Below, one piece after another: positions 48,996-58,214 of a DNA stretch of 64,000 nt. The stretch's first letter is position 1; each line of letters begins with the position of its first letter. The notes under the pieces were generated by a model. The model saw only the letters and a list, made by a program, of their open reading frames with translations, was not told the origin of the DNA and made no database searches. This stretch comes from QHXN01 sp032162705 (GTDB lineage Bacteria; Acidobacteriota; Blastocatellia; Pyrinomonadales; Pyrinomonadaceae), in the NCBI GenBank assembly GCA_032162705.1, contig JAVRON010000137.1:1-64000 (forward strand), written 5' to 3'. Made by a program: the position numbers and the translations under genes.

Positions 48996-50000
48996 TCAGT
49001 CCTTAACTTCAGATTCTTCTTTGGTCTGCTGCGGGTGGTCTTCCGGCTGCCCCTCGGCCCCAGCTTCGTTCGTCGCGGTCGAGAGTTCGGGGAGGTAGCC
49101 CGCGCCGTTGCCGAGCGGGAGTGCGGGCTTGAGCTGCTTGAACTGTCCCGCGGGGTTGTACATGAAGTTGAGCGCGCGGATGATCCAGTCGCGCATCTCG
49201 CGCCGGTCGATGACGGCGTCGAGCATGCCGTGCTCTAAGAGGAACTCGGCGGTCTGAAAGTTTTCGGGGAGCTTCTGGCGGATGGTCTGCTCGATGACTC
49301 GGGGCCCGGCGAACCCGATGAGCGCCTTCGGCTCGGCGATGTTGAGGTCGCCAAGCATGGCGAAGCTCGCCGTCACACCGCCCGTCGTCGGGTCGGTTAT
49401 CACCGAGACGTAAGGGAGCCGCGCGTCGGCCAGCAGCGCGAGCGCCGCAGAGATTTTCGCCATCTGCATCAGGGAGAGCGTGCCCTCCTGCATGCGTGCG
49501 CCGCCCGACTGGCTGATGATGATGACCGCGGCGTGTTCACTGATGGCGCGCTCGATGAGACGCGTAATCTTCTCGCCGACGGCGCAGCCCATCGAGCCGC
49601 CGAGAAACTGGAAGTCCATCGCCGCGACGAGAGCGGGGTGGCCGCCCACTCTCCCGCGCGCGTTGATGACGGCCTCGGGCAGGCCGGTCTTGCGCCGTGC
49701 TTGTTCGAGTCTTTGCTTGTAGGGCTTCTTATCTACGAAGTCGAGCGGGTCGGTCGAGATGATCTCGGCATCCATCTCCTCATACTTGCCCTCGTCGTAG
49801 AGTTGCGCGAGGCGCTGGCGCGCGCCGATACGGAAGTGGTGGCCGCAGTGCGGGCAGACCTGGAGGGAGGCTTCGAGTTCGACCTTGTAGAGCGCGGCAT
49901 CACAGTCGGGGCATTTCTCGAAGACGCCCTCGGTCTTGACCCTACGCTCCTCGGCGGGGACTGATTCGATTCGCTGGTTCTTTTTACGAAACCAAGACAT
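48996..50000 (-). CDS. accD: Acetyl-CoA carboxylase carboxyltransferase subunit beta
   Basis: A 334-residue subunit for malonyl-CoA production. The N-terminal zinc ribbon has Cys30, Cys33, Cys49 and Cys52 (CPDC..CPHC). The carboxyltransferase core follows, with VAAMDFQFLGGSMGCAVGEK and SQSGGARMQEGTLSLMQMAK. The C-terminal 50 residues, rich in Glu/Pro/Ala, are an extension. The accD-folC pairing is common in many bacteria. Confidence 0.95.
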   Translation of the reverse strand: MSWFRKKNQRIESVPAEERRVKTEGVFEKCPDCDAALYKVELEASLQVCPHCGHHFRIGARQRLAQLYDEGKYEEMDAEIISTDPLDFVDKKPYKQRLEQARRKTGLPEAVINARGRVGGHPALVAAMDFQFLGGSMGCAVGEKITRLIERAISEHAAVIIISQSGGARMQEGTLSLMQMAKISAALALLADARLPYVSVITDPTTGGVTASFAMLGDLNIAEPKALIGFAGPRVIEQTIRQKLPENFQTAEFLLEHGMLDAVIDRREMRDWIIRALNFMYNPAGQFKQLKPALPLGNGAGYLPELSTATNEAGAEGQPEDHPQQTKEESEVKD

Positions 50001-50132
50001 GCCTTAAATTCTCGGGGGTGTCTCTTCGGTGTGTAACGGCTTCAGTGTGTAATGGCATTGGAGCTATCGCAATGCGTTGTGTTAACGCAACCGGGTCGCG
50101 AAGCCGGAAACGTTGTGCCGCCGCGCTTGCCT

Positions 50133-51209
50133 TCAAGGGCGCACGTCGCGCTCGGGCTTCCGTACTTCCGGCGCGGCGACGATCTCCTGCTGGCCGCCCG
50201 TAAGCGGAGCCGTGCCGCCATCGCCCGTAAGTGAAGGCGAAGCGCCTCCACCGTTGCCTCGATGTTCGACCGTGTCGATGAGTGGGCCGACGACCTCGCG
50301 CACGGCCTCGTCCCATGCTCCCTGGAACGTGCAGCCCGCAGCATTGCGATGACCGCCGCCGCCGAACCGCTCGGCGATGCGCGCGACGTTCACGTCGCAC
50401 TTCGAGCGAAGGCTGACGCGGTACACGTTCGGCCCCGTCTCCTTGAAGAAGGCGCAAGCCTCGACCTCGCCGCAACTCATCGGATAGTTGACGAAGCCGT
50501 CGCCGTCCTCGTCCGTGGCGGAGGCACGCTCCTGCATCGCCAGCGTCTGCACGAGCCACGCGACGCGGCCCGACTGGTCGCGCTTGACGGTCGAGAGCAC
50601 TTCGCTCAGAAGCTCGATCTTGCTCCAGGGGTAATTGGAGAAGACGGCCTGCGAGACCTTAGCAGGCTTGACGCCCGCGCGCACAAGCTCGGATGCGACC
50701 TTGAAGGTGCGCTCTGAGGTGTTCGAGTAGTGGAAGCTGCCGGTGTCGGTGATGAGCGCCGTGTAGACGCACTCGGCAATCTCGCGCGTGACTCTCACGC
50801 CCAGAGCCTTGCAGAGATTATAGATCATCTCGCCGACGGCCGAGGCGGTCGAGTCGATCCAGTTGATGTCGCCGAAGAGCGCGGTCGTCGAGTGGTGGTC
50901 GATGTTGACGACGAACTGCCTCTCCAAATCCACCAGCCCCGGCCGCGTGATGTCCGAGCACTCGATGACGAAGACCGCATCGTAGGGGCGGTCAATCCGG
51001 GGCGTGACGCGGACGAGTTCCGACCCGGGCAGCTTCTGATAGGCGTGCGGGACGGCGTCGCGCATGACGCACTCGACCTCCTTGTCGAGCGCGCGCAGCA
51101 GCCAGTAGAGTCCGAGCGACGAGCCGAGGCTGTCGCCGTCGGGGCGGATGTGCGACGTGATCGCGAAGCGGCGCTTCGACTCGATCAGTTCAACGACTTG
51201 GCTGAGCAT
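50133..51209 (-). CDS. nrnA: Bifunctional oligoribonuclease/PAP phosphatase NrnA (DHH family)
   Basis: A 358-residue phosphoesterase that degrades short RNA and pAp. DHH motif: HIRPDGDSLGS near 20-30, VFVIECSD near 80, NIDHHSTT near 105, DTGSFHYSN near 165. DHHA1 RNA-binding domain GGGGHRNAAGC near 300. I chose the start at 51209: an upstream in-frame ATG at 51275 lies in a foldback repeat and would add 22 residues of repeat-encoded sequence (HSSLITFCN). The tail of about 40 residues is an extra. Confidence 0.92.
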   Translation of the reverse strand: MLSQVVELIESKRRFAITSHIRPDGDSLGSSLGLYWLLRALDKEVECVMRDAVPHAYQKLPGSELVRVTPRIDRPYDAVFVIECSDITRPGLVDLERQFVVNIDHHSTTALFGDINWIDSTASAVGEMIYNLCKALGVRVTREIAECVYTALITDTGSFHYSNTSERTFKVASELVRAGVKPAKVSQAVFSNYPWSKIELLSEVLSTVKRDQSGRVAWLVQTLAMQERASATDEDGDGFVNYPMSCGEVEACAFFKETGPNVYRVSLRSKCDVNVARIAERFGGGGHRNAAGCTFQGAWDEAVREVVGPLIDTVEHRGNGGGASPSLTGDGGTAPLTGGQQEIVAAPEVRKPERDVRP

Positions 51210-51217
51210 ATTGCAAA

Positions 51218-51298
51218 AAGTGATAAGTGATGAGTGATAAGTGATGAGAAAGAACCGAAGTCGTTTTCTCATCACTTATCACTCATCACTTATCACCC
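51218..51298. repeat. Foldback repeat (GTGATAA/GTGATGA heptamers)
   Basis: AGTGATA-AGTGATG-AGTGATA-AGTGATG on the left, CATCACTTATCACTCATCAC and TTATCAC on the right. It supplies the TGA stop of rbfA (51293-51295) and lies within the rbfA-nrnA junction. Confidence 0.93.
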
Positions 51299-51691
51299 TT
51301 CATCCTTTCTCTGTTCACCGGCCTCTAGAGGGGAGGGGGAGGCCGGGTCTTGGCTGTCAATCTTGATCTTGGAGAGTAGCTCCTCGACGCGCGTGGCGGC
51401 CTCCTCGACCGTGTCGCGCACGAAATGAAGCTCAGGAGTGTAGCGGAGGTTGAGCAGGATGCCTAGCTGGCGGCGCACGTAGGGCGCGGCCGCTTGGAGG
51501 GCGCGCATCGCCGCCGTCTTCTCCTCTTCCGTCCCCGTGGCGGTCACGTAGATGGTCGCGTCGCGCAGATTCTCCGTCACGCGCGCGTCCGTCACCGTCA
51601 CCCCCTCGACTCGCGGGTCGGCCATCTCGTAGCCGACGATCTGGCTGACCTCCTCGCGAATCACTTCCGCTATCTGCTCGGGCCGTCTCAT
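51293..51691 (-). CDS. rbfA: Ribosome-binding factor A
   Basis: A 132-residue KH-fold factor that matures the 30S subunit at the 5' end of 16S rRNA. EVIREEVSQIVGYEMADPRVEGVTVTDARVTENLRDATIYV and VRRQLGILLNLRYTPELHFVRDT are canonical. The start at 51691 replaces a longer frame from 51745 whose first 18 residues come from a foldback. Its C-terminal tail is likewise partly non-standard. Confidence 0.93.
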   Translation of the reverse strand: MRRPEQIAEVIREEVSQIVGYEMADPRVEGVTVTDARVTENLRDATIYVTATGTEEEKTAAMRALQAAAPYVRRQLGILLNLRYTPELHFVRDTVEEAATRVEELLSKIKIDSQDPASPSPLEAGEQRKDEG

Positions 51692-51699
51692 TGCTTTAA

Positions 51700-51761
51700 A
51701 TGATGAGTGACGAGTGACGAGTAAGAGCTTGTCACTGCTCGTCACTCGTCACTCATCACTG
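51700..51761. repeat. Foldback repeat (GTGACGA heptamers)
   Basis: GTGACGA-GTGACGA-GTAAGAG on the left, CTCGTCACTCGTCAC and TCATCAC on the right. Lies between infB and rbfA; the infB stop is 3 nt away. Confidence 0.92.
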
Positions 51762-51763
51762 TC

Positions 51764-54631
51764 TTACAGTTCCGTCGCGGCGATCTGCTCGATGATGTAG
51801 CACTCGATCTGGTCGCCGTCCTTGATGTCGTTGAAGTTCTCAAGGCCGATGCCGCACTCGAAGCCCTCACGCACTTCGGCCACGTCGTCCTTGAGACGGC
51901 GCAGAGAGCCGATACCGCCCTCCCAGGCGACGACGCCATCGCGGATGAGCCGTGCGCGCGTGTTGCGGCGGATGACGCCGTCGATGACGCGGCAGCCCGC
52001 GATGGTTCCGGCCTTCGGAACCTTGAAGGTCGTGAGCACCAGCGCCTTGCCGAGAATCTTCTCGGTCTCGATCTTGTCGAGCATGCCGATCATCGCGGCG
52101 CGAATCTCCTCCTCGACCTTGTAGATGATCGAGTGGAGGCGTATGTCAACGTGCTCCTGCCGTGCGAGTTCCGCCGCGCGAACTTCGGGGCGGACGTTGA
52201 AGCCGATGATGACGACCGCGCGACCGGCGGCCTCGGTCTGCGATGCGGCGGCGAGGAGCACGTCCGACTCGGTGATGGCTCCGACGCCGGAGCGCACGAC
52301 CCGAACCTTGATGGTGTCGGTCGAGAGCTTGGTGAGCGTCGATTTCAAGACTTCGACCGAGCCTTGCACGTCCGCCTTGACTACGGTCAGGAGTTCCTTG
52401 ACCTGAGCCTCGCCGAGCGCCTCGATGCCGCGCTTGGTGGTCTGCGCGAGCGTCTGCTGGCGCGCGATCATCTGGCGCTGATGCGAAATCTGCTGCGCCC
52501 TCGTGATGTCGGCGACGACCTGGAAGGACTCGCCCGCTTGCGGCACGCCCTGTAGGCCGAGCACTTCGACGGGCGTGGCCGGGCCCGCCTCGGCGAGATG
52601 CTGGCCGCGGTCGTCGTACATGGCGCGCACCTTGCCGAAAATCTGTCCGACGATGAACGGATCACCGACCCGGAGCGTGCCCTGTTGGACGAGCACGGTG
52701 GCGACCGCGCCGCGGCCACGGTCGAGCTTGGCTTCAAGGACGACGCCCGAGGCGAGACGCGTCGGACTCGCCTTCAGGTTGAGGATATCGGCGGTGAGCA
52801 GGATCGTCTCAAGCAGCGTGTCGAGATTCTCGCGCTTCTTGGCCGAGACGGGAACCATCTCGGTCGTGTTGTCGCCGCCCCACTCGATGGGCTGCAAGCC
52901 TTGCACGGCCAGTTCCTGACGGACGCGGTCGGGGTTGGCGTCGGGCTTGTCGATCTTGTTGATGGCGACGACGATGGGGACGTGCGCGGCGCGCGCATGC
53001 TCAATCGCCTCGATGGTCTGCGGCATCACGCCGTCGTCGGCTGCGACGACGAGCACGACCACGTCGGTCGCCTTCGCGCCGCGTGCGCGCATCAAGGTGA
53101 AGGCTTCGTGGCCGGGCGTGTCGAGGAAGACGACGCGGCGCGTCTTGCCGTTGTCGGTCGGGACGTTGACGCTGTATGCGCCGATGTGCTGCGTGATACC
53201 TCCGGCCTCGCCCGCGGCGACCTTGGTGGCGCGGATGCCGTCGAGCAGACTCGTCTTGCCGTGATCGACGTGTCCCATGACGGTGACGACGGGCGCGCGC
53301 GGCTCCTCCGTGTCGTCGGCCTCGGACTCGATCAACTGCTCGAACTCCTCTTCAGCGACCATCTCCTCGAAGCCGAGGAACTGCACGTCGAAGCCGAAGC
53401 GCCGGCCAAGGTCTTTCGCCATCTCGTTATCGAGCGGCTGGTTGAGCGTGGCGAAGACTCCGCGCTGAAGCAGGAGCGCCTGAATGTCCTTCGGGCGAAT
53501 GCCGGTCTTCTCGGCGAACTCCTTGACGGTCGCGCCCTCGACGAGTCGAACCTGTTTCAAGTCGGCGACCGTGCCGACGCCCGTCGCCGGGTTAAGCGAC
53601 TGCGCGATGCGGTCTTCGAGACGAAGCGCCTTCGGCGCGGCGACGAAGTCGCGCTCGAATGCGCGCCCGCGGTCGCGCCCGCCCGGCATGGGACGACCGC
53701 CCGGGCCGGGGCGTCGTCCGCTGCGGCCACCGGGGCGTCGCGCGTCGGCAGGCGGAATGTATGTGGTCTGCGGCGTGGCCGTCTCGCCGGGCGTGCCGTG
53801 AAGTGCGCTGTCGGCTTCGCGCACGTCGCCGCGTCCTCCACGGCCACGACCGCCGCGTGTGCGGTCACGCTCGCGCGCTGCCGGTGCGGGGGCCACCGCG
53901 GGGGCGGCGACGGGTGCATGTACGCGCTGGCCGGGCTGGACGCCTGCCTTGAGAGCGGCGTCGGTCAGACGCAGTGTTCTGATCTGACGGCCAGGGGCCG
54001 GGGCGGCGGTCGCGGGCTGCTGCGGCAGCGTTGTCTCAAACAGTTCAGGCATTGATGCGGGGGCGTCATCCTCGGTGGGGGCGGAGAAGTCTTCGTCGGC
54101 TTCGACGCTCGCGAGTTCTGGTGCGTGTATCACTTCCGGGGCAGGCTCGGGTGCTGCTGCTGCTGCGTCATCAACTGAGGCAGGGGCGGACGCAGCGGTC
54201 TGCGCGGACGCCGTTGGATGCTCGGCGCGCGTTGCGGGCGCGAGCTTCTTGATGCGCGGAGAGAGAGGACGCACGGAGCCGCCTGAGCCGCCTTCGGTGG
54301 GCTGCTCGGGCGCGGACGCCGCGACGTGCTCGTCCACCTCTGGCTCCGAGTAGACTTCGGGCATGGGCGCTTCCGAAGGCTCGGGCGCGGACGCGTCCGC
54401 CTCGGCCTGCTTCGCCTTCTTGACGACGCGGATGGAGCGATGGACGGTCGGCTCTTTCTTAGGAAAATACTTGTTGCGGATTTTCTCGGCCAGCTCTTTC
54501 GAGATGGTGTTCGAGGGGACGGACACGTCCACGCCCTCGCGGCGCACCTCTTCGATGAGGCGCTTCGACTCCATCTTCAGCTCTTTGGCGAGGTCGTAAA
54601 TCCTGATCTTTGAAGTGTGGGCTGCTGACAT
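51764..54631 (-). CDS. infB: Translation initiation factor IF-2
   Basis: A 955-residue GTPase that places initiator tRNA on the 30S subunit. Residues 8-60 are an IF2_N domain (IRIYDLAKELKMESKRLIEEV); residues 60-400 are a long Ala/Pro/Glu/Arg-rich disordered part including RGGRGRGGRGD; a second IF2_N lies at about 375-440. The G domain has GHVDHGKTS, DTPGHEAF and NKIDKPD. Two barrels and the C-terminal initiator-tRNA domain follow. Start chosen at 54631, as AAGGAG lies just upstream, over 54679. Confidence 0.95.
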   Translation of the reverse strand: MSAAHTSKIRIYDLAKELKMESKRLIEEVRREGVDVSVPSNTISKELAEKIRNKYFPKKEPTVHRSIRVVKKAKQAEADASAPEPSEAPMPEVYSEPEVDEHVAASAPEQPTEGGSGGSVRPLSPRIKKLAPATRAEHPTASAQTAASAPASVDDAAAAAPEPAPEVIHAPELASVEADEDFSAPTEDDAPASMPELFETTLPQQPATAAPAPGRQIRTLRLTDAALKAGVQPGQRVHAPVAAPAVAPAPAARERDRTRGGRGRGGRGDVREADSALHGTPGETATPQTTYIPPADARRPGGRSGRRPGPGGRPMPGGRDRGRAFERDFVAAPKALRLEDRIAQSLNPATGVGTVADLKQVRLVEGATVKEFAEKTGIRPKDIQALLLQRGVFATLNQPLDNEMAKDLGRRFGFDVQFLGFEEMVAEEEFEQLIESEADDTEEPRAPVVTVMGHVDHGKTSLLDGIRATKVAAGEAGGITQHIGAYSVNVPTDNGKTRRVVFLDTPGHEAFTLMRARGAKATDVVVLVVAADDGVMPQTIEAIEHARAAHVPIVVAINKIDKPDANPDRVRQELAVQGLQPIEWGGDNTTEMVPVSAKKRENLDTLLETILLTADILNLKASPTRLASGVVLEAKLDRGRGAVATVLVQQGTLRVGDPFIVGQIFGKVRAMYDDRGQHLAEAGPATPVEVLGLQGVPQAGESFQVVADITRAQQISHQRQMIARQQTLAQTTKRGIEALGEAQVKELLTVVKADVQGSVEVLKSTLTKLSTDTIKVRVVRSGVGAITESDVLLAAASQTEAAGRAVVIIGFNVRPEVRAAELARQEHVDIRLHSIIYKVEEEIRAAMIGMLDKIETEKILGKALVLTTFKVPKAGTIAGCRVIDGVIRRNTRARLIRDGVVAWEGGIGSLRRLKDDVAEVREGFECGIGLENFNDIKDGDQIECYIIEQIAATEL

Positions 54632-54825
54632 GCACTCCTTCTTCGACGCTTTTCGATAAAACGGCGTCGCGCGCTTCACGGGTTAAGTGTCAAGTGTGCC
54701 TCTTGAACCTTCCCCCTCTTCCTTACACGCGCGCGGCGCTTCGGTCAGGCCGGAGAAGGAGTTCTCAAGGCGGGCAACAGTCGCGCGCGCCTCTGTGTGA
54801 AGCACGAGCGCCGTCGCGTCTGCGG

Positions 54826-56850
54826 TTACTCGACGTTGGCAGAAGCATCTTCGGCCTCGTCGTTACCAATGTTTTCAGACAAAGCCTCGCCGCCCTCACT
54901 GCGGGCCGAAGGCTCCGAAGAAGTCTGTACTTCGGGTGCGGAGGCTTCGCTTGCGAAGTCGCCGCGCGGCGAGATGGGCGAGTCTTCGTCAGCCTCGTCC
55001 GACATCTGAATTGTCGGCCCGGCTGTCCCGCTCGTCTCCGCGTCGAGCGTGGACGGGCGCTCCTCTTCGACGAAAGCGCCGGTGTGTTGAATCACGGCGG
55101 CCTCGGCGGACGTGATGTCGGGTGCGGGCGTGATCGTGTCGGGGCGAAGGTCTCGGCCCGCGCCCTGAAGCAGAAGCTCGTCCGGAGACATCTGCTCGAC
55201 TTCGGTCAGGGCCACAGGCTCCGCCGACTCCTGCGCGAGAATGTTGTCGGGCGAGAGGTCTTCGGCAAGAAACGGCGGGCGCGTCCGGACGGCTTCGTCG
55301 TAGCCTTCGGCAATCATCGCTTCGGAAGGCTCGACCTCGCGGGCTTCTGCATTCGGGTCTAGCTCGACCGAGGCAGCATGCTGCTCGATGGGCTGCCCCT
55401 CCTCACCTTCTAAACTCATCTCAGGTTCTACGCCAGTCTCACTCTCCGGGTCGGTCGCCGCCTCCGCGCTCACGCCTGCGCCTTCGTCTGCGCCTTCGTC
55501 GGTCGCGGCGGACTCTTCGCCGTGCTCACCTTCTGCGGCGGCGGCAGCCTCACCCTCTGTGCCTTCGCTCTCGGCGGCGATACGTGCGCTCTCGACGACG
55601 GCCTTCGCGCCATTGATGAGACCCTCGGCCTGATCGATACTCACGTCGAGATATTCGGCGATGTCGTCTAACGTAGCGTTCGCCAGCGACTCGATGTCGC
55701 CGATGCCGTGCTCGGCCAGCGTCGAGACCATCGCGGGATTTATACCCTGTAGACGTTCGAGCGGGACGGACTCGCCCGAGGCGATCATCGCGCCCATCTG
55801 TGCGGCGACCTCGCGCTTGAGTTCTTCCTCGCTGCGAATGTCGATGTTCCAGCCGACGAGCTTCGTGGCGAGCCGCACATTCTGCCCTCGCTTGCCGATG
55901 GCTAAACTTAGCTGATCCTCGTTGACGATGACCTCCATCTGGCGGTGCTCGATGTCTGTGATGCGAACCTGATTGACCTTAGCTGGCGACAAGGCGTTTG
56001 CGGCAAACACCGAAGGCTCGTCCGACCACTCGATGATGTCGATCTTCTCGCCGCGAAGCTCGCGGATGATGGCCTGCACGCGCGAGCCTTTCATGCCGAC
56101 GCACGCGCCCACGGGGTCAACGTCGCGCTCGGTCGAGGCGACGGCGATCTTGGCTCGCTCGCCCGGCTCCCTGACCGCAGACTTGATGACGACCGTGCCG
56201 TCGTAAATCTCTGGAACCTCCATCTCGAAGAGACGCTTGAGCAGTTCGGGGCTGGTACGCGAGACGACGACCTGGGGCCCTTTCGACTCCTTCGACACGT
56301 CGTCAATGACGACGCGTATGCGCTCGCCCTGATTCCACTGCTCGCCGCGCGACTGCCCGTTGCGACCCAGAACGGCCTCGACCGTGCCGAGATCGACGAT
56401 CAGGTCGCCACGCTCGAAGCGCTTGATGTAGCCGTTGACGAGGTCGCCGACCTTGTCGATGTACTGCTCGTAAACCTGTGCGCGGACGGCGTCCCTGACC
56501 TTCTGGAAGAGAATCTGCTTGGCGGTCTGCGCCGCGATGCGTCCCATGTCTTCCATCGGCATCGGAAGCTGTAGCTCGTCGCCCACCTCGACCTCTTCGC
56601 CCGCAAGCTCTTTCGCCTCGCCGAGCGAGAGTTCGCGCCCCGGATTCTCGACCGTCTCGACGACGACCTTCGAGGCGAAGATTTCAAGCCCCGACTCGGG
56701 CGTCCACTCGACCTGAATCTCTTCGCCCGACTTGAACTGCTTGCGCGCGGCGGCGCGCACGGCCTCCTTGACCGCCTCGACGACGATCTCGCGGTCAATG
56801 CCGTGCTCTTTGCAGACGGCCTCGATGCTTTGCCCGATAGATGCGCTCAT
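54826..56850 (-). CDS. nusA: Transcription termination/antitermination factor NusA
   Basis: A 674-residue RNA-binding elongation factor. NusA N-terminal domain (residues 1-130), S1 domain (about 135-200), two KH domains (about 205-345, containing VGACVGMKGSRVQAIIRELRGEKIDII and LSLAIGKRGQNVRLATKLVGW), then a helical acidic repeat (LERLQGINPAMVSTLAEHGIG). From about 430 to the end is a very acidic low-complexity tail of about 240 residues (Glu/Ala/Pro), much longer than in well-studied NusA. Start at 56850. Confidence 0.95.
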   Translation of the reverse strand: MSASIGQSIEAVCKEHGIDREIVVEAVKEAVRAAARKQFKSGEEIQVEWTPESGLEIFASKVVVETVENPGRELSLGEAKELAGEEVEVGDELQLPMPMEDMGRIAAQTAKQILFQKVRDAVRAQVYEQYIDKVGDLVNGYIKRFERGDLIVDLGTVEAVLGRNGQSRGEQWNQGERIRVVIDDVSKESKGPQVVVSRTSPELLKRLFEMEVPEIYDGTVVIKSAVREPGERAKIAVASTERDVDPVGACVGMKGSRVQAIIRELRGEKIDIIEWSDEPSVFAANALSPAKVNQVRITDIEHRQMEVIVNEDQLSLAIGKRGQNVRLATKLVGWNIDIRSEEELKREVAAQMGAMIASGESVPLERLQGINPAMVSTLAEHGIGDIESLANATLDDIAEYLDVSIDQAEGLINGAKAVVESARIAAESEGTEGEAAAAAEGEHGEESAATDEGADEGAGVSAEAATDPESETGVEPEMSLEGEEGQPIEQHAASVELDPNAEAREVEPSEAMIAEGYDEAVRTRPPFLAEDLSPDNILAQESAEPVALTEVEQMSPDELLLQGAGRDLRPDTITPAPDITSAEAAVIQHTGAFVEEERPSTLDAETSGTAGPTIQMSDEADEDSPISPRGDFASEASAPEVQTSSEPSARSEGGEALSENIGNDEAEDASANVE

Positions 56851-56857
56851 AAGTTTT

Positions 56858-56931
56858 TAGGGGCTAGAGGCTAGGGGCTTGGGGCTAGTTTAAGAGTATT
56901 ACCAGCCTCTAGTCTCTAGCCACTAGTCTCT
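56858..56931. repeat. Foldback repeat, GAGGCTA family
   Basis: GGGGCTA-GAGGCTA-GGGGCTT-GGGGCTA and AGCCTCT-AGTCTCT-AGCCACT-AGTCTCT. The right arm encodes the last residues (RLVARD) and TAG stop of rimP; it lies between rimP and nusA. Confidence 0.92.
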
Positions 56932-57436
56932 GCTTTCTCTCTCGTTCCTCAGCGAGACGGAACTCTTCTTCAACGTCAATCTCAAGATTCGCCTTTGCGA
57001 TCTCGGAGAAGGGGACGCGGACGCGGCCCGTGGTCTTGTCGTCGAACAGAACGTCTTCGCCCTCGACGCCTGTAATCCGCCCGCGGAAATTGCGCTGACC
57101 GTTAATGGCTCCGCGCGACTTCAACTTCGCCATGCGGCCCGCGAAACGCTCGTAATCCTCGCGACGGTAAAGCCCTCGCTCCAACCCCGGCGACGAGACT
57201 TCGAGCGTATAGGCGGCGGGGATGAAGTCTTCCACGTCGAGCACCGTGCCGATGTGGAGGCTCACCTCGGCGCAGTCCTTGTGGGTGACGCCACCCTCTT
57301 TGTCAATGAAGACGCGGAGGGCTGGTGCTTGCTGCCCTCCTGCGAATTCGACGTGGACGAGTTCGAGGCCGCGCTCTTCGGCTGCGCGCCGCGCGATTTC
57401 GCGAACGCGCGACTCGACTGAAGTCTCTCCGTCCAA
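56909..57436 (-). CDS. rimP: Ribosome maturation factor RimP
   Basis: A 175-residue factor for 30S maturation, with an N-terminal alpha/beta domain (GLELVHVEFAGGQQAPALRVFIDKEGGVTHKDCAEVSLHIGTVLD, then TLEVSSPGLERGLYRREDYERFAGR) and an Sm-like C-terminal domain. TTG start. First gene of the rimP-nusA-infB-rbfA order. The C-terminus is encoded by a foldback arm. Confidence 0.93.
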   Translation of the reverse strand: MDGETSVESRVREIARRAAEERGLELVHVEFAGGQQAPALRVFIDKEGGVTHKDCAEVSLHIGTVLDVEDFIPAAYTLEVSSPGLERGLYRREDYERFAGRMAKLKSRGAINGQRNFRGRITGVEGEDVLFDDKTTGRVRVPFSEIAKANLEIDVEEEFRLAEERERKQRLVARD

Positions 57437-57573
57437 AACGTCCCCGTCCTCCGTCCAAAAACGCCCTACCGCGCAAAAGAAAAAGTGGGCGCGAACCCAC
57501 TGGACGACGCCACCGTGCTCCGAGCAAGAGGCGGATTATACGGGAACAACCCGCGCGTGGCAACCCGCCAGAA

Positions 57574-57771
57574 GGTGAGCAGTAAGCCTGCCGGAAGGTC
57601 AGCGGTGAGCAGTAGCAAGTGAGCAGTAAGCAGTAAGCGGTGAGCAGTTTTTGCACCGCCATCGGGCGGCCAACAGGAGATTTTTACTGCTCACCGCTCA
57701 CTGCTCACTGCTCACTGCTCACTGCTCACCGTTCACTGCTCACTTGCTACTGCTCACCGCTTACTGCTTAC
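57574..57771. repeat. Foldback repeat (GCAGTGA/GCAGTAA heptamers)
   Basis: GTGAGCA-GTAAGCA-GTAAGCG units on the left (57574-57650), CTGCTCA-CTGCTCA-CTGCTCA and more on the right (57686-57771), all period 7. The TAA stop of the YqeY gene (57768-57770) is part of the array. Confidence 0.95.
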
Positions 57772-58214
57772 TTCAGACTTGACTTGACCGCCTCACTCAC
57801 CGAGCGCCCGTCGGCGTTGCGACCGGCGAGGCGTGCAAGCGCGGCCTTCATTACCGCGCCCATCTCCTTCAAAGAGGTCGCGCCCGTCTCGGCGACGGCC
57901 TCCGCGACGGCGCGCTCGATCTCCTCGCGCGTCGCGGCACTGGGCAGATACTCCTCGATGAAGACGATCTCGGCGCGCTCCTTCTCGGCCAACTCCGCCC
58001 GCCCGGCCTTCTCGAACTGCTCGACCGAATCGCGCCGCTGCTTGACGAGCGACTGCAACGTCTTTGTCACCTCTTCATCCGACAGAGCCGCGCCCTTCTC
58101 GATCTCGCGGTTCTGCACCGCCGCCTTCACCATCCGCAGCGTCGAGAGCCGCGCCGCCTCCCTCGCCTTCATCGCGGCGGTCATGTCTTTAATGATGCGT
58201 TCTTTTAGACTCAT
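57768..58214 (-). CDS. GatB/YqeY domain-containing protein
   Basis: A 148-residue protein of the YqeY family: LKERIIKDMTAAMKAREAARLSTLRMVKAAVQNREIEKG, later LAEKERAEIVFIEEYLPSAATREEIERAV, and MGAVMKAALARLAGRNADGRSVSEAVKSSL. It resembles the tail domain of GatB that contacts tRNA; the role as a stand-alone protein is unclear. Confidence 0.93.
   Translation of the reverse strand: MSLKERIIKDMTAAMKAREAARLSTLRMVKAAVQNREIEKGAALSDEEVTKTLQSLVKQRRDSVEQFEKAGRAELAEKERAEIVFIEEYLPSAATREEIERAVAEAVAETGATSLKEMGAVMKAALARLAGRNADGRSVSEAVKSSLK

Noticed and set aside
51209..51275. Longer N-terminus for nrnA (start at 51275)
   Set aside because: The extra 22 residues are encoded by the GTGATAA foldback and precede the normal start of the DHH fold.
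51691..51745. Longer N-terminus for rbfA (start at 51745)
   Set aside because: The extra 18 residues come from the GTGACGA foldback; RbfA normally begins near MRRPEQIAE.
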